Shown here piece by piece: positions 57,189 through 64,000 of a stretch of 64,000 bases of DNA. The position numbers were made by a program, and so were the translations under genes. The first letter of the stretch is position 1, and the number at the start of each line of letters is the position of its first letter. The notes beneath the pieces were generated by a model. It searched no databases, was not told the origin of the DNA, and saw only the letters and a program-made list of their open reading frames with translations. The DNA comes from Arthrobotrys musiformis (Eukaryota > Ascomycota > Orbiliomycetes > Orbiliales > Orbiliaceae): positions 682,001-746,000 of the forward strand of contig JAVHJL010000006.1 in NCBI GenBank assembly GCA_036971715.1. Reading direction: 5' to 3'.

Positions 57189-57539
57189 CTATAGATATAT
57201 AAGTAAACATAAGCATATGCGCATAACTGAGCATGGACATGTAAAGGAAATCTGTTTCATATTCACCCCGTTAGGATAAATGATTTCGGGTCGTGGGTCT
57301 CGACTTTGGGGGTTCCCTTCATCATCCTTGTCGCGGACGCTAACCGCCATATTTGGACAATTCGGGCACGTTCTTTTTTCGTTTTTCGAGGTGGAGAATC
57401 GTCCGAAAACTTCTGTCATGGCACGGCAACTTCCGGGGGCGGCCATCTCGGCCGCACATTTTCTAGTAACCGTGTAGAAGTGTTTATACCCTTCCGGGCG
57501 GTCGCAAGGGTCATAATTCTTTGTTGAAAAGTTGCACAT
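57189..57539 (-). CDS. Small Cys-rich hypothetical protein
   Basis: 116 residues from the ATG at 57539. It begins MCNFSTKNYDPCDRPEGYKH, continues with an aromatic/charged stretch FYTVTRKCA, a GSCRAMTEVFGRF segment and CPNCPNMAVSVRD. Four or more cysteines in the first 65 residues could bind zinc or form disulfides. Small ascomycete proteins with an MC... start and this kind of cysteine spacing are common and uncharacterised. It has no signal peptide. After residue 90 the composition turns hydrophobic and less protein-like, and a GTGAAT near there might be a splice donor, so the true C-terminus may lie elsewhere. Confidence 0.55.
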   Translation of the reverse strand: MCNFSTKNYDPCDRPEGYKHFYTVTRKCAAEMAAPGSCRAMTEVFGRFSTSKNEKRTCPNCPNMAVSVRDKDDEGNPQSRDPRPEIIYPNGVNMKQISFTCPCSVMRICLCLLIYL

Positions 57540-58330
57540 GGTAGCGCGATGTTGATTTTATTTTTAATAATTTATGATTGGTATGAAAAGTGATCATAAC
57601 CACGTAGATTAGAGTATGTTGTTAAATTTAATTAGCCAACTCCGGTTGCCAGTGCTAGATAGAGAGAACGAAGACTCAAGTTTTTATAATCAGAGATCGG
57701 ACATCATAGAATATATTTTTTAATTTTGCGCGCGAATGAAAAATAGGTTTACTCTTTGGCTCAGCTGGAAGGCACTTCAACGTTTCCGATTGTGAGTTCG
57801 GAGACGGTCGTACCACCATCTAACATCGGCCGAGCTCAGTAACCCGGGGACGAGTCCGATTAGCTACGTTAGGAACTCATACATAGACGCACCCATAATG
57901 TGTCACCTAGGCCGAAAATCTCGTTTGCTGTCTTCGAAGTTCCCTACCACCGAATTCGCGAAGCAAAGATAAGCTACGGCTGCTCGCTAGCCGCTTCAAA
58001 GGTACGCCATATTTAGAGACAAAGTTTTCTAGGATAGATGTGATAAAACGTTGTGGAACAACAAAAGTTAGAAAGAATCACAGAAATAAGGAATATCTGA
58101 AACTCGAGAACGAAGCGATGTTACACCAGATAACATCATTTGATTGTGTCGGCCGGAAGGAATCGGTGATGTCTTCGAATCTCTCCTGTCAGCCGCAGCG
58201 CATGATATGCGGACGTATATTCGCTAGCGGGCTTAACCTTTTAACCTTTCACAAGCAACTGCTCGCGATGAGTTATCCCCGACTGCAAGCCCTTAACCTG
58301 AAAAGCAGAGTTTTGTGTTACCTTCAGACA

Positions 58331-58358
58331 TAGTCTGGGGGGCGCTCACCTATGCCTT
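58331..58358 (+). repeat. 27-nt dispersed repeat, copy 2
   Basis: Partner of 20763-20789, same orientation. Confidence 0.7.
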
Positions 58359-58682
58359 AGCTTCAGACAAAAGTTTCGTTGGATTCAAAAAGGCTACGTG
58401 CCATAACAGGTATGCAATATTGGTTTGTGTGGCAAACTTGCGGATACAAAAAATTAGGTCAGCTCACCTAATCTCGTACCTACGCTGGCCTAAAGCTTGT
58501 TCAATCAAAATCACCAAATATAATAAATCCTTCCCAAACATTCGTATGAGGAAGATCCAAATAGAGTTTTAGGGGTTTAAGGTTGGGTGATTGGACAAAT
58601 TGGCTCACATATATATGATCATACTATTTTGCTTTCAGAGAGCGGAGTAAGTACCGGAGTACATATGCCAATTCAGAGTCTA

Positions 58683-59180
58683 CTGGTCTCGTTCCCAGAC
58701 TATACATATAGCATATCAGCGGTTACTAGCTGCGAGAATTTTAGAGGTTAGGACACTTACCAATGGGAATTGAAGAGCTCTGCAGAGATTTTGACCAGAG
58801 GGGTGTTCCCGGGGGTTTGGGAAATTGTTCAGGGTGAGTTATCTCCTCATAGGCGGCCGGCGGGTAGCCCGCCGATAGGTCGGAATATAGGCTGGTGAGA
58901 GGCTAGGTAGGCTAGGTGGGTAGGGATGTAGATTCTAGTCGGTTCCAGACTGCACAAAGAGCGACTAGTGCCAGCAGGTATCCCTTTCTGACGTCTGGGT
59001 ACGAGACCAGTGCCAGCTGGTTTTGCTGCTCTCTGGGATGACGATATACTTCGCCCGATCGAGCGTGGTTTGGTCATATCTCGTAAACCAAATGCTGCTG
59101 TGTCTGGTTTGATTCAAATAAATTTTCGATTCCGCAACATATAATACGACCACCTTGGGTGAGGCTGAGAACGAGACCAG
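58683..59180. repeat. Cluster of three dispersed 16-mers
   Basis: CTGGTCTCGTTCCCAG (58683, reverse), CTGGGTACGAGACCAG (58995) and CTGAGAACGAGACCAG (59165). The sequence between the copies is not shared. Confidence 0.8.
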
Positions 59181-60502
59181 TCATACATATATTATATTCC
59201 ATATAACAAAAAGTAAGCGATAAAAGCTAATTTTCGAATTCGAAGGACCCCCGGCTGGAAAAAAGGGGTTAATGCAAATTTTAAGAAAAGGAATCATCTC
59301 CTGATCTTTACGTACTAGGTTATTGAGGAAAGCGCCATTATAGCATAGAAACTTCGAACTTCTAATGAAACCTTCCGGCTCTATGAATTAATATGGGGAT
59401 CCCGAGATCTTTGGACACTCAGTGCTCTATATAGCTACGTATACCAGCTACATTCTTACCTATAGATCGACCTACCCCTCCACCAACCTACACACTGGCG
59501 CCTACAGATAGGAAAAGCTACCCGTAGACCGTGTTATGGGGTAGGCTATAGGCTAGGCAGCCAACTGGAGTGGTAGGGGGGTGTAGTTATTTATATATAA
59601 CAAAACGAATCAACTTATAATTATATGAATTATGCGATGACTTTAGTGTCGAAAGTCGAAGGATCGGATCGTAGAAATCCGACTAGGCAAATATCTAGAT
59701 GTTAAGCGGGTCACGCTGTCTGTTCTTTTCTTACTTTACAATTTCCGCATTCTACAACTTAGCATGGACTCGTAAAATATTACAGGGATCCTCGAATTCC
59801 AGATTTTGCGAGGACTCGTGCCTTGACAGGTATGCGTACGGGGTCTTGAGGGAGCCTTGAAGCGCCTTCCCGCTGCAAGATCCGGTTCCCAGCTAACGTC
59901 GTTTGTGTTTGATAGACAATACTGACCTTGGAGAAGTATTGATTGCCAAGGAACAGCTATGATATGCGTCACTAACAAATGCTTGCTGTAGTCGATTGCG
60001 CTATTACCGGAACACGTTGAATCCCAAAAAGGAAATTGCAGGACGGTTGTTTTTCCAAGTACCTGAACAGGTATTTAAGAGAGCCCCTCGCTAGGAATTC
60101 AATTTCCTAAACGCTCACAACTTCATCTCATTTCGACAAAAGTCTCAAAGAAAGCTTTAAAGCTGTAGAAAACTTGCTCTAACCTCACTACGTATGTCCT
60201 TACATACCGCTCGCTATATCTCAACGAAAACAACGAAAATAACTTGTCTCCTGCGCAGCACCACCCTCTGAAAATAACCGAAAATAAATTATTTCTATCC
60301 AAACTCTTCTTACTCCACCCAGTGCCTCCTCGGGCCTTTCTTTTAGGAATTAACATCCAAAACCCTACTCGGTTTTATACGACCCATTGAAAATAGGGGC
60401 GGATATTTTAATATTACGGAAGAAAACAACGGATTTCTTCTCAAAAATAGATTGCCTACATCAATCTCTATTTCGGTCAAGCTAAATCAGCTGCTGCTCA
60501 CG

Positions 60503-61351
60503 ATGCAGTCCATCGCGATTACGATGATGCGCAAATCTGCCTCAGGGGTAGAGCAACAGCTTGGTGATATTCTCTGCGATGAGATATTCAATACCGATCC
60601 GAATGGGTCCACAGCTTTGAAAACCCCGCTTCCGGAGTTATCCACTGATGAGTCACGCGATTGCCTTCTCGAACCTATTTACGAATACAAAGGCTTTGCA
60701 ATAAAGTACACCGTGCGCTATCGAGAGATATCAATGGCGAAACTTGCAGCTGATTGCGGGATCAAAGTGCATGGCTACGTAGTACGTAGGTATGAAGACT
60801 ATCCCGAGCTCGGGCTCTGCAGAGTTGGCCTCGTCATGGAAATCGGCCGTTCCCTTGCTGATTATATCAAAACAATTACCGATAACGAGCCCGAAAAACT
60901 GAGGGTTAAGAATGAAATGATTTCAGTCGTAGAACGGCTGCATACGGAACGCAGATTGATCCACGGAGATATCAAGCCATCGAATTTCCTTATTTGTTGG
61001 GATGGTAAAATACGTCTCTGTGATTTCGAGGGCGCAAAACCGGAAGATGAGCCCGCTGAGATATGGGAGGCGTTACAGGATGATTTGGGAATTACCCCGT
61101 ACACGGATAGATACCAAAGCAAACACCGAGAAGCATATGTACCTCCCACAAGGAATGATGATTGGTACTCTTTGGCAATATCTGTTTGGGAATTGTACAC
61201 GGGAAAAACAGCATTCGGTAGCATTTCGACGACCGAGGAGTTGAGGGAACACCAGCGCTCGGGCCAGACGGTGGATTTGACGGAGGTGAAGGATATTGAG
61301 ACGAGGGAATGGATTCGAAAGATTCTACGCGAAGGGGGTGCTTTGGTGTAG
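60503..61351 (+). CDS. Divergent protein kinase-like protein
   Basis: 282 residues from the ATG at 60503. The frame is open back to about 60452, beside a possible AATAG acceptor, so an upstream exon cannot be excluded. N-lobe: FAIKY with the probable ATP lysine K68 and REISMAKLA with an alpha-C glutamate. No glycine-rich loop is evident. Hinge: GLVMEIGRSLADYI. Catalytic loop: HGDIKPSNF with D156, K158 and N161. The DFG triplet is DFEG (D174-F175-E176-G177). A later DDWYSLAISVWELYTGKTAF fits the F-helix D-x-W/Y-S-x-G/A motif. The C-lobe is short. Lysine, both aspartates and the asparagine are kept, so activity is possible despite DFE. Small kinase-like proteins of this type are common in fungi; the substrate is unknown. 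Confidence 0.8.
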   Translation: MQSIAITMMRKSASGVEQQLGDILCDEIFNTDPNGSTALKTPLPELSTDESRDCLLEPIYEYKGFAIKYTVRYREISMAKLAADCGIKVHGYVVRRYEDYPELGLCRVGLVMEIGRSLADYIKTITDNEPEKLRVKNEMISVVERLHTERRLIHGDIKPSNFLICWDGKIRLCDFEGAKPEDEPAEIWEALQDDLGITPYTDRYQSKHREAYVPPTRNDDWYSLAISVWELYTGKTAFGSISTTEELREHQRSGQTVDLTEVKDIETREWIRKILREGGALV

Positions 61352-62120
61352 TACTTTGGGTTAATTAAAGTTCCTGGACTGGTTTTCTGCTTACTAGTTT
61401 TACGTTTATAAAGTTCCATGCCGTCACTGTACTTAAGTGCAGACATTTAGGTCTACGGCGGAGTTTACATGTATATGGTCTCGTTCCCGGCCTCACACAT
61501 GGTGGTCCACATGTAAACAAGGTCTAGATAAATTGACCCTTATAATAGATTGCATTAATACAAATTAAATTACGAGGTACTTCGAGAACGTCATGATGTA
61601 GACGCAGATAGATATGTCCCACGACCAGCTTCCGGGTTTCGAAGCCCTGATAAGAACCTCTATCATTTGAACGCATTTTAGTTACAGAACGCATATACAA
61701 ATACCTAATGTTGGAATTTGGGCTGCTTGCAAAACCTGCAAAACCCCAAAGTCGGTAAACGTCGGGTAGAATCACCGCGAGGCGTCGACTAGAGGGAATC
61801 CAAATATCAACTTGGGTGTGAATAATATAATGCCTGGCCTAGGAGAGCTCTGCGACACTATAGCTACGGCAAGGGCTGAAATGGGGGTGTCAGGACGGCA
61901 AGACTAGACCCCGGGCATAGCTGACATGCAACTAAGCGACGGGGTAAGAGCGGAAGCGGGCTTTTGTGTTTGAAGAAACATCGGGGGTTTGGGCTGGAGG
62001 CTATCATTCGGCGGTTGCTTAGAAACGAGTGTGGAAATTAAATCGCGGATTTCCTGTGTTGTTTTAGGTCGCCTGTGTTGTTTGTGCAAACCTTCCAAAT
62101 AGGGTAACACAAACAATCAG
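61352..62120. other. Intergenic upstream of second U1 gene
   Basis: No gene. It contains a reverse copy of the dispersed 16-mer at 61476-61490. From about 62089 (CAAACCTTCC) it matches the upstream region of the first U1 gene. Confidence 0.6.
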
Positions 62121-62159
62121 AAAGTTTCCCTCGCGCGAGTCTTGGCGCGACTATTTAAA
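62121..62159 (+). promoter_or_regulatory. U1 promoter: proximal element and TATA-like box
   Basis: AAAGTTTCCCTCGCG and GAGTCTTGGC (62121-62146) end 46 bases before the RNA start. TATTTAAA is at 62152-62159, 40 bases before it. The element is two bases longer than in copy 1. Confidence 0.65.
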
Positions 62160-62191
62160 CGCGTCCTTCCCAGCACCCTCTTTCTCGCATC

Positions 62192-62346
62192 ATACTTACC
62201 TTGTGAGAAGGCCGCGAGATCATGAAGTCGTGGCCTTTCATTCGTGAGTTCGCATTGCACAGCGCGATACTTTCACAGTGAGTGAGTGTCTTCGGGCACT
62301 CACCTCGCGTTATTTTTGCTTTCTCCTGAAGATGTCTTCGTCTTCT
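62192..62346 (+). ncRNA. U1 spliceosomal snRNA, copy 2
   Basis: Same landmarks as copy 1: 5' ATACTTACCT, loop I GATCATGAAG, loop II ATTGCAC, stem III capped by TTCG, and Sm site ATTTTTG at 62312-62318. The last stem is GAAGA...TCTTC (62328-62345). In stem II the C-G pair of copy 1 (CCGC/GCGG) is replaced by T-A (TCGC/GCGA), so pairing is preserved. Sequence after the Sm site differs more, yet the terminal stem is kept. The 3' end is estimated. Both copies look functional. Confidence 0.93.
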
Positions 62347-62970
62347 ATTTTTTTCTCTTGATGCCATAGACGCTGTTTCTATGGGTTGAGAAGAATAAAA
62401 TCACATCCAAGAGGAACCTATTTCTCACCTTCGTATCAGAATACGACAGTCTGTGCCGTTTTATGCACTCATAACCTGATAAGAAGTCGCATGGGCCAAT
62501 CATGTCCTCAATTCTATCCACACCTAGCTTTTCTAAAGCGCTGAGTGCTCTATTTGTAATGTATTTTTCGGATCGGCAAATACAAGCCAGCACATTTCAT
62601 CTTTCGGCTTATCCTGACGTCTACAAGGGCCTATGTCATTGTTGTTTTTACGCAGAAGCATAGAATTTAAGTGAATACATTTCCCCCAACTTTCATGCCC
62701 TTTTTACGTAGCCAGTCACAAGTTCACTTTCAAGCGGAATAATTTATTCAAATTTATTCAAATCGCTAGACCGTTTAGCTGCTCATTCAACCGGCCATCA
62801 ACTTCAAAATCTGATCAAGATGCGCAAGATTCTCGGTTAACTCTAATCCCCTCCAAGCAGTCTAGTAACTGGCTGACCAAACTAACTCATTCTCAGCTAG
62901 TTGTACGCCGCTCCAAGCACTGGCCCAACTTATTTGGTCAGATGTTGCGAACCATGGCGCGGACTCCATC
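62347..62970. other. Intergenic with a coding-like minus frame
   Basis: A minus frame 62593-62345 reads LACICRSEKYITNRALSALE, then GVDRIEDMIGPCDFL, with a GTGAGA donor-like word after YSDTK. No start or second exon could be assigned, so it stays a possible exon. Confidence 0.4.
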
Positions 62971-63887
62971 TCGAAATTTGATTTATTCGAGATAGTTAAT
63001 CGCTGCTATATTGAAATCCAAAGCATTCACCCCGAGTCTGATCCACTTGAATTGAACATATCGTGGCACACGCCGGTCTTGTCGAGCCTTTAGATCCGCA
63101 GACTCCAGAATACTCGTGTTCAGAAGATACCGTTCTCGCAGAGCCCATCGATTCGTCCCCAGGGCAAGATAGCGCGTCATTGGAACTTCTCAAACTCTAT
63201 GAACTCGATTCACAAGCCCCAGACTTTTTGCCAGACCCACATGTTCTCGAGGACGCCGCGACCTTCGGACATCACGTCAGTCGGACCCCAACTCCGGACT
63301 CCAACTCCTACCAGTCCAACCACATCGGAAAACAATTGCATCCCAGATTCAGGACTTCTATCCCCAATTTCTATTACAGAGCTTCCATCGCCGCAACCTG
63401 CACATGCACAGCGAACCGAAGGCAGCCCTCGAGCTAGTCAAACCCCGCAACAACTTGCAAAACGCCAAACAGGTTATTTGAGGGCTGTCCAGGAACTAGA
63501 TAACGCGCCTATTACTCGTTCACAGAAACGTTTCAATCGCAACAGACACACGAAGCCGAAATTTCAACCACCCATTGCGGCAAAATTTCAGAAACGAAAA
63601 TTGAAAAGCCGAAATAGCAAACGCAGCGAACGCAATCAATATATTTTGGATCAGTGAAACACTTTCCTGTCATCTTGACTGTACTCTTCAAATCGAATCT
63701 ACAAACTCGGGTTGGGGGGGCTAGGCCAAACTCGAGTAAGCAACGTGTGTGGTTTTGGGGATGTTTCAGCAGTATTGGAGGAATCTCGATGTTGACATGA
63801 TGTGGTTGTGCATGTATTCAGCTTGCAGGCAATGCTTTGGATTTCAATATAGCAGTAGTTAATTATGTTGAATAAATCCTATTTCGA
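62971..63887. mobile_element. 0.9-kb element with 57-bp terminal inverted repeats
   Basis: The left end 62971-63027 and the reverse complement of 63831-63887 match at 49 of 57 positions without gaps. The inner 25 bases are identical (from CTGCTATATTG to AAAGCATT). The interior holds coding-like sequence but no recognisable transposase. No target-site duplication is obvious next to the ends, and a few more bases may belong to each end. It is most simply a non-autonomous or internally decayed DNA transposon; the superfamily is unassigned. Confidence 0.65.
63063..63657 (+). pseudogene. Frame-broken coding sequence inside the TIR element
   Basis: The frame open from 63063 (VEPLDPQTPEYSCSEDTVL, SLELLKLYELDSQAPDFLP) loses its character at about 63290. 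The neighbouring frame then continues with protein-like sequence (LLSPISITELPSPQPAHAQ, GYLRAVQELDNAPITRSQK) and a very basic end, to a stop at 63657. The change falls in a CCAACTCC-type repeat, a place where slippage is easy; an unrecognised intron is the alternative. No ATG opens the first frame. The basic C-terminus could be DNA- or RNA-binding. The family is not recognised. Confidence 0.4.
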
Positions 63888-64000
63888 AAATGAACTTCAA
63901 CCCGGACACACCGAGACTCATATTAAATCACGCTCTAACAAGCTAGCCATCACCACAAACAGATTCAAGATATTCTAGGTAGCTTATTTAATCTTGGATC

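Larger units (their letters stand above)
57540..60502. other. Long gene-poor stretch with short repeats
   Basis: Holds three copies of the dispersed 16-mer within 500 bases (58683, 58995, 59165), the second copy of the 27-nt repeat (58331) and a Pol III A-box-like word (57757). No protein-like frame is seen. Confidence 0.55.

Noticed and set aside
57830..57870. Hammerhead-ribozyme-like GACGAGTCC
   Set aside because: The core CUGANGA and GAAA elements are not present in the needed order.
62345..62593. Minus-strand exon next to U1 copy 2
   Set aside because: The composition is plausible with a donor-like GTGAGA, but there is no start, partner exon or recognisable domain.
63831..63887. Reading the end repeat of the TIR element as part of a CRISPR or rRNA repeat
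   Set aside because: There are only two copies, inverted, with unique interior; no array, and no rRNA similarity.

Overview
The window looks like nuclear DNA of a filamentous ascomycete (Pezizomycotina). The grounds are short spliceosomal introns (mostly 52-140 bp; GTAAGT/GTGAGT donors, CTAAC-like branch sites, TAG/CAG acceptors), an AA9 polysaccharide monooxygenase with a fungal cellulose-binding module, a PNP-NACHT-ankyrin NOD-like receptor, a fungal rhodopsin-domain membrane protein, a KP4-like secreted protein, and a PD-(D/E)XK nuclease-like gene of a type common in these fungi. A more exact placement (for example Orbiliomycetes) is only a guess. Genes are sparse, about 23 in 64 kb, with long AT-rich intergenic stretches.

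Layout. 1-6.8 kb: a small charged, probably nuclear protein (+) and a Cys-rich single-pass membrane protein (-). 6.8-11.8 kb: a 1605-residue PNP_UDP-NACHT-ANK receptor. 13.2-14.7 kb: an AA9-CBM1 LPMO behind a promoter with paired CreA-type sites and an Xyr1/XlnR-type site. 15.6-25.4 kb: a run of + strand genes without recognised families, four of which end in or contain membrane segments. 25.4-28.6 kb: no convincing gene, but one tRNA-like fold. 28.6-40.7 kb: a secretome island with two paralogous secreted proteins in convergent orientation enclosing a CBM1-like secreted protein, a rhodopsin-domain receptor-like protein and a KP4-like protein. 42.8-46.5 kb: a GNAT-like gene, the first U1 snRNA gene and a small unknown gene. 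48.4-54.3 kb: minus-strand F-box, PD-(D/E)XK-like and Cys-rich membrane genes. 54.8-61.4 kb: a frame-broken coding remnant, a small Cys-rich protein and a divergent protein kinase. 62.1-64 kb: a second U1 snRNA gene and a 0.9 kb element with 57-bp terminal inverted repeats.

The most secure non-coding finding is the pair of U1 snRNA genes (44281 and 62192, both + strand). Each has the ATACTTACCT 5' end, the U1-70K loop GATCATGAAG, the U1A-type loop ATTGCAC, a cUUCGg-capped stem and an Sm site. A compensatory base-pair change separates the copies, and both carry the same upstream element. Functionally the window combines environmental sensing and self/non-self recognition (NLR, rhodopsin-domain protein, kinase, F-box) with secreted, possibly antagonistic or substrate-degrading proteins (LPMO, CBM1-like, KP4-like, paralogous secreted pair). 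No single operon-like pathway is apparent, as expected for a fungus.
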